Notes under the pieces: generated by a model
Seen by the model: only the letters and a program-made list of their open reading frames with translations
Told to the model about the DNA's origin: nothing
Databases searched by the model: none
Made by a program: the position numbers and the translations under genes
Source of the DNA: Streptomyces griseus subsp. griseus
GTDB taxonomy: Bacteria > Actinomycetota > Actinomycetes > Streptomycetales > Streptomycetaceae
Length of the DNA: 64,000 bases
Assembly: GCF_003610995.1 (NCBI RefSeq)
Contig: NZ_CP032543.1
Coordinates: forward strand, 4,588,001 to 4,652,000
Direction: 5' to 3'
Shown here: positions 35,848 through 45,988 of the stretch, piece by piece
How positions within the stretch are numbered: position 1 is the first letter of the stretch
Layout of the letters: every line of letters starts with the position of its first letter

Positions 35848-36972
35848 TCAGACCGTCGCAAGACGGTCGGCCTCCTCCGCCCCCGGCCGCCCGCACGACC
35901 CCCGCACCCGCAACGTCGGCAGCAGCGCCACCCGGCGCCGGGGCGCGGCCTCCTCGCCCCCCGGATACCGGGGCCCGGACAGCCGCTCCACCAGCAGCTC
36001 CGCCGCGCACCGCCCGACCTCCCGCTTCGGCGGGGCCACCGCGCTGAGCGGGGTGTCGGCGAGGGCGGCGACCTCGTCGTCGTACGTGATGAGCGCCAGG
36101 TCGTCCGGGACCCGCACGCCCAGCTCGGCCAGGCGGCGCACCATGCGGATGGCGTCCTCGTCGTTGTGCACCAGCACCGAGCCCGCCCGCCCCTCGCGCA
36201 CCGCGTTCCGCACGGCCAGCGCGGAGCGCTCGAAGAGGGCCGGGTCGCGCTCGGCGGAGGTGGCGGCGATCAGCGGTTCGGTGCCGGCCAGGCCCAGGGT
36301 CTCCAGCGCCCGCCCGTAACCGGCGCGCACCGCCCGGGCGGTGGGGCTGTCCGTCCGGGCGACCAGCATCGGCGTCCCGTGTCCGAGCCGCACCAGATGC
36401 GTCACGGCGAGGAGCACCCCGTGCGCGTGGTCGGAGCCGACCCGGTCCAGCCCCTCCAGCGGACCGCCGGGCTCCCCTTCCCGCTCCACCAGCACCTTCG
36501 CGACCGGCAGCCGGGCGATCCAGTCGCTGTAGCGCGCCGGGTGCTCGGGCTCGGTCCAGCTCGGCGCCAGCAGCAGCCCCTGGGCCCCGGCCGCCAGCAG
36601 CCCGGCGGCGTGCGAGGCGTCGTCCTCGGGGCGGTAGTCGGTGACGCGCAGGATCAGCCGGGCGCCGAGCCGGGCGGCTGCCTCGTGGGCGCCCCGGATG
36701 ACCTCGGCGAAGTAGTACGCGGTCGCCGGGGCGAGCATCCCGATCACCGGCCCGCCGCCCACCGGCGTACCGGCCGGGCCCCGGTCGGCGGGCCAGGACA
36801 CCGCGCCGTGCGTCCGCTCCAGCAGCCCCCGGGAGGCCAGCGCCTCGACATCGCGCCGGGCCGTGACCACCGAGACACCCAGGCGTCCCGCCAGGTCCGA
36901 CACCCGTACGGTGCCGCGCTCGCGGACCAGGTTCAGCAGCCGGTCATGTCGTTCGGCTCCACCTTCGCGCAC
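35848..36972 (-). CDS. regulator with DeoR-type HTH and LacI-type sensor domain
   Basis: 374 residues from GTG 36972 (AAGGGGGG upstream). The N-terminal winged helix (HDRLLNLVRERGTVRVSDLA, GVSVVTARRDVEALASRGLL) is of the DeoR/GntR kind. The rest is a periplasmic-binding-protein-like domain as in LacI repressors (GPVIGMLAPATAYYFAEVIR, LITYDDEVAALADTPLSAVA). It probably binds the imported sugar and represses the adjacent operon. Sites sharing AATGATCGA lie before its own gene and before the binding-protein gene. Confidence 0.9.
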   Translation of the reverse strand: MREGGAERHDRLLNLVRERGTVRVSDLAGRLGVSVVTARRDVEALASRGLLERTHGAVSWPADRGPAGTPVGGGPVIGMLAPATAYYFAEVIRGAHEAAARLGARLILRVTDYRPEDDASHAAGLLAAGAQGLLLAPSWTEPEHPARYSDWIARLPVAKVLVEREGEPGGPLEGLDRVGSDHAHGVLLAVTHLVRLGHGTPMLVARTDSPTARAVRAGYGRALETLGLAGTEPLIAATSAERDPALFERSALAVRNAVREGRAGSVLVHNDEDAIRMVRRLAELGVRVPDDLALITYDDEVAALADTPLSAVAPPKREVGRCAAELLVERLSGPRYPGGEEAAPRRRVALLPTLRVRGSCGRPGAEEADRLATV

Positions 36973-36993
36973 GGTGACAGCCCCCCTTGAGCA

Positions 36994-37027
36994 GAATGAT
37001 CGAACCATGGGTGATGGCCGATCATTC
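36994..37027 (-). promoter_or_regulatory. autoregulatory operator of the sugar regulator
   Basis: GAATGATC (36994-37001) and GATCATTC (37020-37027) form a perfect 8-bp inverted repeat with an 18-base spacer, starting 22 bases before the regulator GTG. The half-site matches that in front of the importer operon. Confidence 0.6.
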
Positions 37028-37085
37028 GATCACAACGGGGTCGGGGGAGGGGAGGGCCCGGTACGGACCGGTGGGCCCGACGCGC

Positions 37086-37859
37086 CTACTGCGGACCGTA
37101 CTTGCGCCCCGTACGCGAGCTGACGCCGCCCAGCAGGCTGCGCGGCACCACCTTGACCAGCCCCATCAGTGCCTTGTAGCGCGGGTCCGGGATCGACACC
37201 GACTTTCCCCGGGCCAGGTCGGCCAGGGCCGTGGCCACCAGCTTGTCCGCGTCCAGCCACATCCACCCGGGGATGTTGCCGGTGCCCATCCCGGCCCGCT
37301 CGTGGAACTCCGTACGGACGAAGCCCGGGCAGAGCGCCATCAGCCGTACCCCCGAACCGGCGAGGTCCTTCGCCGCACCCTGGGTGAACTGCACGACCCA
37401 CGCCTTGGACGCCCCGTACGTACCGCGCGGCACGAACGCCGCGACAGACGCCACGTTGATCACCCCGCCCCGGCCGCGCTCCTCCATGCCCGTGGCGGCG
37501 GCCGAGGTCAGCCGCAGCACCGCCTCGCAGTGCACCTTCAGCATCGTCAGCTCGTCGGCCATGGACACTTCCAGGTAGCGCCCCTTGTTGCCGAACCCGG
37601 CGTTGTTGACCAGCAGATCGACCGGGTGCGTCCGGTCCGCGAGCCGCTTCTCGACCGCCTCGATCCCGGCGTCCGTGGACAGGTCCGCGCGCAGCACCTC
37701 GGCCTCGATGCCGTGCCGGTCGTGCAGTTCGGTGGCCTGCTCGTGCAGCCGGGCGGTGTCCCGGGCCACCAGCACCAGGTTGTGCCCCTGGCCCGCGAGC
37801 CGCCGCGCGAAGGCCGCCCCGATACCCGCCGTCGCGCCCGTAATCAGTGCAGTCGTCAT
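37086..37859 (-). CDS. short-chain dehydrogenase/reductase
   Basis: 257 residues. The cofactor motif is TGATAGIG (residues 7-14), with VARDTARL suggesting NADP preference, and NNAG is at about 91-94. The catalytic Ser lies in INVASVAAFV and Tyr-Lys in YGASKA. The C-terminal extension (ARGKSVSIPDPRYKALMGLV, then GGVSSRTGRKYGPQ) resembles the DltE-like/YciK-type SDR group. Substrate unknown. Monocistronic. Confidence 0.92.
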   Translation of the reverse strand: MTTALITGATAGIGAAFARRLAGQGHNLVLVARDTARLHEQATELHDRHGIEAEVLRADLSTDAGIEAVEKRLADRTHPVDLLVNNAGFGNKGRYLEVSMADELTMLKVHCEAVLRLTSAAATGMEERGRGGVINVASVAAFVPRGTYGASKAWVVQFTQGAAKDLAGSGVRLMALCPGFVRTEFHERAGMGTGNIPGWMWLDADKLVATALADLARGKSVSIPDPRYKALMGLVKVVPRSLLGGVSSRTGRKYGPQ

Positions 37860-38186
37860 ACGCGGCACGTTAGTGCCCCCGCGCGCCCCCGGTTTCACCC
37901 GCCCGTGGTCGCCGCACCGCGACCCCGGACGGGCGGCCCGGTCAGGGCCGGGCGGCGGCGAAGCAGGGCACGCGGGCCCGGTGGTCGCTGTCCGTGCCGC
38001 TCACGCCCGACGAGGTGCCGACGACCCGGCCGTCGGCATAGGCCGCCCGCCGCCCACCCTGGTCCCGGGCGCCGTGGCCGCCGCCGGGTGCTGGAGGAGC
38101 ACCTTCTCCGTGCCCGCGCCTCCCGGGCCCATGAGGAAGGCCCGGCCCGGCCGGCGACGCAGACTCGTCAGCCCTGGGCGGCCTCC
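37860..38186. other. gene-free stretch between SDR and MOSC genes
   Basis: This 327-base stretch has no gene I can support. The minus strand carries an open frame whose last 45 codons (..AAYADGRVVGTSSGVSG.., stop at 37942) look somewhat protein-like, but no start or ribosome binding site fits, so it could be a gene remnant. TCAGCCCTGGGCGGC/TCAGCCCTGGGCCGC is repeated at the MOSC 3' end (38167-38201). Confidence 0.4.
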
Positions 38187-38855
38187 TCAGCCCTGGGCCG
38201 CCACGTACTCCCGCGCCTTGCGCAGTGCCTCCGGGTGCAGTGCCGACGCTGCGGCCAGCAGCGACGGCAGCAGGGCGCGCTCGGTGGTGACGGCCCGGAA
38301 CTGCAGAGCCGCGGTGACCTCGTGGTCCGGTCGGTGCACGATCTCGACGGGGTCGCCGGCCCGGATCGTGCCCGGTTCGATCACCCGCAGATAGGCGCCG
38401 GTCACCGCTTCCTGGGTGAACCGCCGCACCCACTTCTCCTCCTTGACGTGGTCGGCGAACGTCCGGCACGGGATACGGCCGGAGGCCACCTCCAGCAGCA
38501 GTTCGTCCCCCACCCGCCAGCGCTCCCCGATCAGCGCGCCGCTCACATCGACCCCGAGGGTGGTGAGGTTCTCGCCGAACACCCCGTTCGCCAGCTCCCG
38601 GCCGCCGAGCCGCCGCTCCCAGGCGTCCAGCTCCTCCCGGGCGAAGGCGTACACCGCCTGGTCGCTGCCGCCGTGGTTGCGCAGATCGCAGACCGCGTCC
38701 CCGGCGAGCCCGCTGCCGCCCGTTCCCTTGGGGCCGGGGTCGGAGACCCGCACGCTTCCCTCGAACGGCCGCTTGTCGATCCCGGACAGACCGCCGGGGC
38801 CACCGGCGGACGGGAGCGGGGTGGGCCGGCCGATATTCACGCTCAGCAATCTCAT
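38187..38855 (-). CDS. MOSC-domain protein
   Basis: 222 residues from ATG 38855 (GTG 38864 is an alternative). It begins MRLLSVNIGRPTPLPS. NHGGSDQAVYAFAREELDAW, GVFGENLTTLGVDVSGALIG and the conserved Cys in SGRIPCRTFADHVKEEKW mark the YiiM-like MOSC family, which handles sulphur carried with molybdenum cofactor enzymes and detoxifies N-hydroxylated bases in E. coli. Divergent from the LysR gene by about 70 bases. Confidence 0.92.
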   Translation of the reverse strand: MRLLSVNIGRPTPLPSAGGPGGLSGIDKRPFEGSVRVSDPGPKGTGGSGLAGDAVCDLRNHGGSDQAVYAFAREELDAWERRLGGRELANGVFGENLTTLGVDVSGALIGERWRVGDELLLEVASGRIPCRTFADHVKEEKWVRRFTQEAVTGAYLRVIEPGTIRAGDPVEIVHRPDHEVTAALQFRAVTTERALLPSLLAAASALHPEALRKAREYVAAQG

Positions 38856-38925
38856 ACCGGTCACGCTAACGGCTCAGCCCTCAAAGAGGTACGTCACTAA
38901 TTCGCCTCCCACCCAAGAAGCTCTT

Positions 38926-39828
38926 ATGGTGGTGGGTGTGATCGAAGCACGCCACCTCCGCGTCCTGCGCGCTGTCTCCACCACCGGCTCCTTCTCCGCC
39001 GCCGCCCGCGAACTCGGCTGCACCCAGCCCGCGGTGAGCCAGCAGATGAAGGCCCTGGAGTCCTCCGCCGGCACCACCCTGCTGATCCGCACCGGCCGCG
39101 AGATGCGCCTCACCCAGGCGGGCGAGGCGCTGGTGCGCCACGCCTCCGGCATCCTCGCCGGGCTGACCGCGGCCGAGGAGGAGGTGGCCGCCATCGCCGG
39201 ACTGCGGGCCGGCCGGGTCCGGCTCGTCTCTTTCCCCAGCGGCAGCTCCACCCTGGTGCCCGGGGCGCTGGCGGCCCTGCGGGCCGAGCACCCCGGGACC
39301 AGGGTCTCGCTGGTGGAGGCCGAGCCGCCGCGCTCGGTCGACCTGCTGCGGGACGGTGACTGCGACATCGCACTGGCCTTCCGCTACGGCACCACCGGCG
39401 GCGAATGGGACGACCTGGTGGTCCGGCCGCTGCTCACCGACCGGCTGATCGGACTGGTCCCGGAGGGGCACCGGCTGGCGGACGCGGCGAGCGTCGCCAT
39501 CGGCGAGCTGGCCGACGAGTCGTGGATCGCGGGCTGCCCGCGCTGCCGCCGCCAGCTGGTGGAGGTCTGCGAGGCGTCCGGTTTCACGCCCCGGATCGAC
39601 TTCGCCACCGACGACTATCCGGCGGTGATGGGCCTGGTGGGGGCCGGGCTCGGTGTGGCGGTGCTGCCGGAGCTCGCGGTGGAGTCGGTACGCCCCAAGG
39701 GGGCCCGGACCGTCGCGGTGGAGCCCGCCATCGAGAGGGAGATCGTGGCGCTCACCCTCCCGGACCTGGCCCGGGTCCCGGCGGTGGCGGCCACCCTGGA
39801 CCAGCTGTCCCTGGCGGCCGCCCGCTGA
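38926..39828 (+). CDS. LysR-family transcriptional regulator
   Basis: About 300 residues. The N-terminal winged helix (LRVLRAVSTTGSFSAAAREL, TQPAVSQQMKALESSAGTTL) is followed by the periplasmic-binding-like effector domain (VRLVSFPSGSSTLVPGALAA, GDCDIALAFRY). The start could also be GTG 38938, which would give the common MIEARHLRVL beginning. The divergent MOSC gene is a possible target, but nothing in the sequence proves it. It ends converging with whiD. Confidence 0.92.
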   Translation: MVVGVIEARHLRVLRAVSTTGSFSAAARELGCTQPAVSQQMKALESSAGTTLLIRTGREMRLTQAGEALVRHASGILAGLTAAEEEVAAIAGLRAGRVRLVSFPSGSSTLVPGALAALRAEHPGTRVSLVEAEPPRSVDLLRDGDCDIALAFRYGTTGGEWDDLVVRPLLTDRLIGLVPEGHRLADAASVAIGELADESWIAGCPRCRRQLVEVCEASGFTPRIDFATDDYPAVMGLVGAGLGVAVLPELAVESVRPKGARTVAVEPAIEREIVALTLPDLARVPAVAATLDQLSLAAAR

Positions 39829-39961
39829 GGAGCCGCGCGGCCGGGGACGGGGCGGCGGCGTCGGGGGTCGAGTCGAGGCCCTGTCGGAGGCCGGGTTGGG
39901 GGGGCGGTGTTTCGGGCGGTGCTGGGGAAACGTTTCTGCGTTCGGTCGGGGCTGTCGGGTG

Positions 39962-40303
39962 TCAGGTCGGGCGGGAGCCCGTGGTGGCCGTGGTGGCGCC
40001 GGAGGGCGCCGCGGTGATGAGTCTGGTCCTGGCCCGGCCCATGAGCTCTTCGCGCTCGTCCTCGGTCAGGCCGCCCCACACCCCGTAAGGCTCTCTCACG
40101 GCCAGGGCGTGGGCCGCGCACTCGGCGCGTACCGGGCACCGCATGCACACCTCCTTCGCGGAGGTCTCACGAGCGCTGCGGGCGGCGCCGCGCTCACCCT
40201 CGGGATGGAAGAACAGGGAGCTGTCGACGCCTCGGCAGGCGGCGAGCAACTGCCAGTCCCACAGGTCTGCGTTGGGTCCGGGAAGGCGGGAGAAATCTGC
40301 CAT
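39962..40303 (-). CDS. whiD: WhiB-like iron-sulphur developmental regulator WhiD
   Basis: 113 residues. Four Cys bind a 4Fe-4S cluster: C23, C53, C56 and C62 (C-X29-C-X2-C-X5-C). The G(V/I)WGG turn (VWGGLTEDERE) and a basic C-terminal tail are present. Size, Cys positions and the place divergent from bldM match Streptomyces WhiD, needed for late spore maturation and known to contact the principal sigma factor. The symbol rests on this synteny and on memory. ATG 40303 is the family start. Confidence 0.88.
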   Translation of the reverse strand: MADFSRLPGPNADLWDWQLLAACRGVDSSLFFHPEGERGAARSARETSAKEVCMRCPVRAECAAHALAVREPYGVWGGLTEDEREELMGRARTRLITAAPSGATTATTGSRPT

Positions 40304-40530
40304 TGCGCTTGTCCCCTCGAAGCCGTGCTGCGTCGGAAGCGGCATCCTCGACCGCCGGTGAACCGGCGATCCGTGATCGGCGATCGTCTCTTCGGTGACC
40401 TGACTCTCGACCGTACATCTGTGGTGCTAGTAGATGTAAATATGACTGTTTGCGAATCTAGCCACAGACACCCTCAAAAGGGAAGAAATCTCGCCAAATA
40501 GGGCAAGCCAGGGAGTGAAAATTCGGTTGA

Positions 40531-40545
40531 CGGGTGAATCACCCG
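40531..40545. promoter_or_regulatory. perfect palindrome, BldD-like site
   Basis: CGGGTGA-A-TCACCCG, 7-bp arms and one central base. It fits the BldD consensus half-sites (AGTGA-n-TCACC, from memory) apart from the first base. It lies about 60 bases upstream of the bldM -35 element. BldM itself or another dimeric regulator could also bind it. Confidence 0.5.
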
Positions 40546-40603
40546 CGTCGTTCTCCTCCGTGTGCGGACCCTCACGTAGAGTGCCGAACCCGAAGGTCCG
40601 ACC

Positions 40604-40631
40604 CGTAACTCTTTCGAGTGACCATCGTTAA
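40604..40631 (+). promoter_or_regulatory. SigBldN-type promoter of bldM
   Basis: CGTAAC (40604-40609), exactly 16 bases, CGTTAA (40626-40631). From memory the SigBldN promoter consensus is CGTAAC-N16-CGTTGA, and bldM is its classic target. Predicted leader about 115 bases. Confidence 0.8.
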
Positions 40632-40754
40632 GAGGGCGGATGCGGTTGACGGAGAACGAGCTCGGGCACATGTCCGAAGGGGTCAACCGCACAGGTGACG
40701 ACTTGTATCAGCCTGGAGGCTCAAGGTGACGCGCATCAGCTGCGGAGGACGGTC

Positions 40755-41366
40755 ATGACATCTGTGCTCGTCTGCGACGACTCCCCGCTCGCCCGAGAAG
40801 CGCTCCGTCGCGCGGTGGCCACCGTGCCCGGTGTCGAGCGCGTGACCACGGCGGCCAACGGCGAGGAAGTCCTCCGCCGCTGGGGCGCCGACCGCTCGGA
40901 TCTGATTCTGATGGACGTACGCATGCCCGGTCTGGGGGGTGTGGAGACGGTCCGGCGGCTGCTCTCCGCCGACCCCGGGGCCCGGATCATCATGCTGACC
41001 GTCGCCGAGGACCTGGACGGGGTCGCGCTCGCGGTCGCCGCCGGTGCCCGCGGCTACCTGCACAAGGACGCGTCCCGCGCCGAGCTGCGGGCCACCGTCA
41101 CCCAGGCGCTGGCCGACCCGACGTGGCGGCTCGCCCCGCGCCGGCTGCGGTCCGCCGAGATGGGCGCGGCCCCCACGCTCACCGCGCGGGAGATCCAGGT
41201 GCTCGAAGGCATGAGCCACGGCCGCTCCAACGCGGAGATCGGCCGTGAGCTGTTCCTCTCCGAGGACACGGTCAAGACCCACGCCAGGCGGCTGTTCAAG
41301 AAGCTCGGGGCCTCGGACCGCGCCCATGCGGTGGCCCTGGGATTCCGCTGGGGGCTGGTCCGCTGA
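40755..41366 (+). CDS. bldM: atypical response regulator BldM
   Basis: 203 residues. An N-terminal receiver domain (MTSVLVCDDSPLAREALRRA; conserved Asp54 in LILMDVRMPG) is joined to a C-terminal LuxR-type HTH (LTAREIQVLEGMSHGRSNAE, LSEDTVKTHARRLFKKLG). The sequence matches Streptomyces BldM (WhiK) closely. BldM is an orphan regulator, active without phosphorylation, that works as homodimer or with WhiI to switch on sporulation genes. The ATG follows GGAGGAC. Transcribed from a SigBldN-like promoter and followed by a hairpin. Confidence 0.96.
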   Translation: MTSVLVCDDSPLAREALRRAVATVPGVERVTTAANGEEVLRRWGADRSDLILMDVRMPGLGGVETVRRLLSADPGARIIMLTVAEDLDGVALAVAAGARGYLHKDASRAELRATVTQALADPTWRLAPRRLRSAEMGAAPTLTAREIQVLEGMSHGRSNAEIGRELFLSEDTVKTHARRLFKKLGASDRAHAVALGFRWGLVR

Positions 41367-41383
41367 CGCCCGGCCCGGACCGC

Positions 41384-41409
41384 CCCCGTCCGTAGGCCGG
41401 CGGACGGGG
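41384..41409 (+). terminator. bldM terminator
   Basis: CCCCGTCCG (41384-41392) pairs perfectly with CGGACGGGG (41401-41409) around an 8-base loop, 18 bases after the bldM stop. Confidence 0.7.
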
Positions 41410-41554
41410 CGACGGGACGGGTCACCAGCGGTACGGCCCCGGATCCGGGTGCCCGCCGTCGGCGCCGTGTGACGCTTCCCGGCCGATGACGCATCCTTGA
41501 GTCGTGGAGTTCCTCAGGAACGATTCGGTCGAGCGGAAGGGGAGGGCGCAGGAC

Positions 41555-42220
41555 ATGACATCCGGCGCACCCGCTCATAACGCTTCGGTGCACAACTCGG
41601 GACGCGATGGAGCGGACCTCGCGGCATCAGGGCACCATGGTCCGATGCGCGAGGACGAGACCACGGTGATCGGTGCACTCGTGCACCGTGCCGTCGACGG
41701 CGACGCGCAGGCCACCCACGATCTGCTCGCCCATGTCCACCCCCTCGCCCTGCGCTACTGCCGCGCCCGGCTCAACCGCCTGCCCGGTGATGCCCGTCAC
41801 TTCGTGGAGGACCTCGCCCAGGAGGTCTGCGTCGCCGTGCTGATGGCCCTGCCGCGCTACAAGGACACCGGCAGGCCCTTCGAGGCCTTCGTCTTCGCCA
41901 TCGCCGGCCACAAGGTCGCCGACCTCCAGCGTGCCGCGATGCGCCACCCCGGGTCGACCGCCGTCCCCTCCGACGAGATGCCCGAGCGGCCCGACGACTC
42001 CCTCGGGCCGGAGGAGCGCGCCCTGCTCAGCAGCGACGCCGCCTGGGCCAAGAAGCTCCTCGCCAATCTTCCGGAGAGCCAGCGCGAGCTGCTGGTCCTG
42101 CGGGTCGCGGTCGGGCTGACCGCCGAGGAGACCGGCCGGATGCTCGGGATGTCCCCGGGCGCGGTCCGGGTCGCCCAGCACCGCGCGCTCAGCCGGCTGC
42201 GGGCGCTGGCCGAGCAGTAG
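41555..42220 (+). CDS. shbA: ECF sigma factor, ShbA-like
   Basis: About 221 residues from ATG 41555 (GGGGAGGG upstream); ATG 41645 is a possible shorter start. Region 2 is [40 protein letters not shown], and region 4 is [40 protein letters not shown]. The position between bldM and guaB corresponds to M. tuberculosis SigD and, from memory, to Streptomyces ShbA, which directs transcription of the principal sigma gene hrdB. The symbol is therefore by synteny. Confidence 0.8.
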   Translation: MTSGAPAHNASVHNSGRDGADLAASGHHGPMREDETTVIGALVHRAVDGDAQATHDLLAHVHPLALRYCRARLNRLPGDARHFVEDLAQEVCVAVLMALPRYKDTGRPFEAFVFAIAGHKVADLQRAAMRHPGSTAVPSDEMPERPDDSLGPEERALLSSDAAWAKKLLANLPESQRELLVLRVAVGLTAEETGRMLGMSPGAVRVAQHRALSRLRALAEQ

Positions 42221-42307
42221 GCCACCTTCCGCGCGGCGGCCCGTAGGAAGCTACACAACGCCCAACTGATCTTGATCGTGGAATGAGACACCCGTAGAGC
42301 CCGTTAG

Positions 42308-43852
<1,545 letters not shown>

Positions 43853-43865
43853 CGCGTCGGCACAG

Positions 43866-43903
43866 GTGAGGGGCGGACCGGAGTTCCCGGTACCGCCCCT
43901 CAC
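43866..43903 (+). terminator. guaB terminator
   Basis: A long stem pairs GTGAGGGGCGG (43866-43876) with CCGCCCCTCAC, extended by ACCGG/CCGGT with one bulge around loop AGTTC. It begins 13 bases after the guaB stop and 54 bases before guaB3 begins. Confidence 0.85.
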
Positions 43904-43956
43904 CCGTGTGTCGGGGATACTGGTCAGCGCAGACGTAGAGGGAAAGGCCACACATC

Positions 43957-45081
43957 GTGACTGAGATCGAGATCGGGCGCGGCAAGCGCGGCCGCCGGGC
44001 TTACGCATTCGACGACATCGCTGTCGTACCGAGCCGCCGCACCCGGGACCCGAAGGAGGTCTCGATCGCCTGGCAGATCGACGCCTACCGTTTCGAGCTG
44101 CCGTTCCTGGCCGCTCCCATGGACTCCGTGGTCTCCCCGCAGCACGCCATCCGCATCGGTGAGTTCGGCGGCCTGGGCGTCCTCAACCTCGAAGGGCTCT
44201 GGACCCGGCACGCCGACCCGCAGCCGCTGCTGGACGAGATCGCCGAGATGCCGGTCGACTCCGCGACCCGCCGGCTCCAGGAGATCTACTCCGCGCCCAT
44301 CCAGGAGGAGCTGATCGGGCAGCGCATCAAGGAGGTGCGCGACTCGGGTGTCGTCACCGCCGCCGCGCTCTCCCCGCAGCGCACCGCCCAGTTCTCCAAG
44401 GCCGTCGTCGACGCCGGGGTGGACATCTTCGTCATCCGGGGTACGACGGTCTCCGCCGAGCACGTCTCGGGCGCGGCCGAGCCGCTCAACCTGAAGCAGT
44501 TCATCTACGAGCTGGACGTCCCGGTCATCGTCGGCGGCTGCGCCACGTACACCGCCGCCCTGCACCTGATGCGCACCGGCGCGGCCGGTGTCCTCGTCGG
44601 CTTCGGCGGCGGCGCCGCGCACACCACGCGCAACGTCTTCGGCATCCAGGTCCCGATGGCCACCGCCGTCGCGGACGTGGCCGGGGCCCGCCGCGACTAC
44701 ATGGACGAGTCCGGCGGCCGGTACGTGCACGTCATCGCCGACGGCGGCGTCGGCTGGTCCGGCGACCTGCCGAAGGCCATCGCCTGCGGTGCGGACGCCG
44801 TGATGATGGGCTCCCCGCTGGCCCGCGCCACGGACGCGCCGGGCCGGGGCCGCCACTGGGGCATGGAGGCCGTCCACGAGGACGTGCCGCGCGGCAAGCT
44901 GGTCGACCTCGGCTCGGTCGGGACGACCGAGGAGGTCCTCACCGGCCCCTCGCACACCCCGGACGGATCGATGAACATCTTCGGTGCCCTGCGCCGCGCG
45001 ATGGCCACCACCGGCTACAGCGACCTGAAGGAGTTCCAGCGCGTCGAGGTGACGGTGGCGGACTCGCAGCACCGCCGCTGA
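43957..45081 (+). CDS. guaB3: GuaB3-family IMP dehydrogenase-related protein
   Basis: 374 residues, an IMPDH-like barrel without CBS domains. VPSRRTRDPKEVSIAWQIDA and the C-terminal HTPDGSMNIFGALRRAM are typical of GuaB3. The loop that carries the catalytic Cys in IMPDH reads GFGGGAAHTTRN here, with His222 and no Cys. It follows guaB as in mycobacteria, and its activity in actinobacteria is not settled. GTG start; a GATACT element near 43915 may be its own -10. Confidence 0.93.
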   Translation: MTEIEIGRGKRGRRAYAFDDIAVVPSRRTRDPKEVSIAWQIDAYRFELPFLAAPMDSVVSPQHAIRIGEFGGLGVLNLEGLWTRHADPQPLLDEIAEMPVDSATRRLQEIYSAPIQEELIGQRIKEVRDSGVVTAAALSPQRTAQFSKAVVDAGVDIFVIRGTTVSAEHVSGAAEPLNLKQFIYELDVPVIVGGCATYTAALHLMRTGAAGVLVGFGGGAAHTTRNVFGIQVPMATAVADVAGARRDYMDESGGRYVHVIADGGVGWSGDLPKAIACGADAVMMGSPLARATDAPGRGRHWGMEAVHEDVPRGKLVDLGSVGTTEEVLTGPSHTPDGSMNIFGALRRAMATTGYSDLKEFQRVEVTVADSQHRR

Positions 45082-45097
45082 CCTGTTCGTACGCAGA

Positions 45098-45137
45098 CGG
45101 AAGGGCCCGTACCGCAACGGCGGTACGGGCCCTTCCG
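45098..45137. terminator. bidirectional terminator after guaB3
   Basis: CGGAAGGGCCCGTACCG (45098-45114) pairs perfectly with CGGTACGGGCCCTTCCG (45121-45137): a 17-bp stem and 6-base loop between convergent genes, followed by CTTGTCTCC. Confidence 0.92.
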
Positions 45138-45154
45138 CTTGTCTCCGCGAGGTG

Positions 45155-45835
45155 TCAGCTCGCCTTCTTGGCGCCGCCGATCGCGGCGATCGCGCCGAGG
45201 GCGATGAAGAGGTAGCGCATGAAGTCGGCCTCTTCCTTCCAGACCCGGGTGACCGCGTCGAAGTGGTCGAAGAACACCTCGGAGAACGAGACGCGGGCGA
45301 CGTCCGCCATCACCATCGCGTAACCGATGAGCTGGCCGAAGTAGACGGCGCCGATGGAGAAGACGGCCGCCGCGGCGATGGTCACCGGGCTCGCGCCGCC
45401 GAGCTTGGCCGCCGCGAAGCCGACGAGGAAGCCGACGGCGACCGCCGCGTAGCCGATCTCGCGCTCGATCGACCCGAGGAGCACGCCGTACAGGATGGAC
45501 GCGACGATCGCCGCGCCGAGGGCGGCCAGCACTCCGACGGCGAGGCCTTTGCGGGCCGGGGGAGACGGTGCGAAGGGGGCGCCGCCGAACGGGGCGGGCT
45601 GGCCCTGCGGGTTCCCGAAGGGGTTACCGGTGGGCGCGGGGGGCTGGTCGCCGTAGGGACGGCCGGTGGGGGCCGCGGGCTGGTCGCCGTACGGATTGCC
45701 GGTGGCGGCCGGGGGCTGGTCGCCGTAGGGGTTGCCCGTGGGGGCGGCGGGTCCGGCCGCGTACGGGTTGCCGTCTACGGGCTGGCCGCCGTACGGCTGC
45801 TGGGGCTGGTTCGGCGGCTGCACGGGCTGGCTCAC
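45155..45835 (-). CDS. integral membrane protein with Pro/Tyr/Gly repeats
   Basis: 226 residues from GTG 45835 (GGGGGAG upstream). The first 100 residues are a cytoplasmic, disordered Pro/Gln/Gly region with 12-residue repeats of the form NPYGDQPxAxTG. About four membrane segments follow (GLAVGVLAALGAAIVASILY, GYAAVAVGFLVGFAAAKLGG, VTIAAAAVFSIGAVYFGQLI, FIALGAIAAIGGA). Conserved downstream of guaB3 in Streptomyces; function unknown. Tyr/Pro-rich N-terminal tails of this sort often bring proteins to membrane assemblies, but that is inference. Confidence 0.85.
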   Translation of the reverse strand: MSQPVQPPNQPQQPYGGQPVDGNPYAAGPAAPTGNPYGDQPPAATGNPYGDQPAAPTGRPYGDQPPAPTGNPFGNPQGQPAPFGGAPFAPSPPARKGLAVGVLAALGAAIVASILYGVLLGSIEREIGYAAVAVGFLVGFAAAKLGGASPVTIAAAAVFSIGAVYFGQLIGYAMVMADVARVSFSEVFFDHFDAVTRVWKEEADFMRYLFIALGAIAAIGGAKKAS

Positions 45836-45988
45836 GCTGGGTCTCCCCCTGGGGCGAAATGCGCATGCGCGTCCTTGACGCGAACATGTGTGCGCTCTGT
45901 GACGCCGCACGGTAGCAGTACGCAGCGGAATTGGTCACTAGCTATCCGATGGCCGATATGCACATGTGCTGATGGCCGTTATGCGCCG

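Larger units (their letters stand above)
40304..40754. promoter_or_regulatory. whiD-bldM divergent regulatory region
   Basis: This 451-base region is the most AT-rich in the window (around 40430-40520). It contains a perfect 15-bp palindrome (40531-40545) and a SigBldN-like promoter (40604-40631), each listed separately. An AGTGA half-site (40514-40518) lies just before the palindrome. No gene is seen. Its length and composition fit a region receiving several developmental regulators. Confidence 0.7.

Noticed and set aside
37942..38186. A possible small gene or pseudogene on the minus strand after the MOSC gene
   Set aside because: The tail looks protein-like, but no start codon with a ribosome binding site was found.
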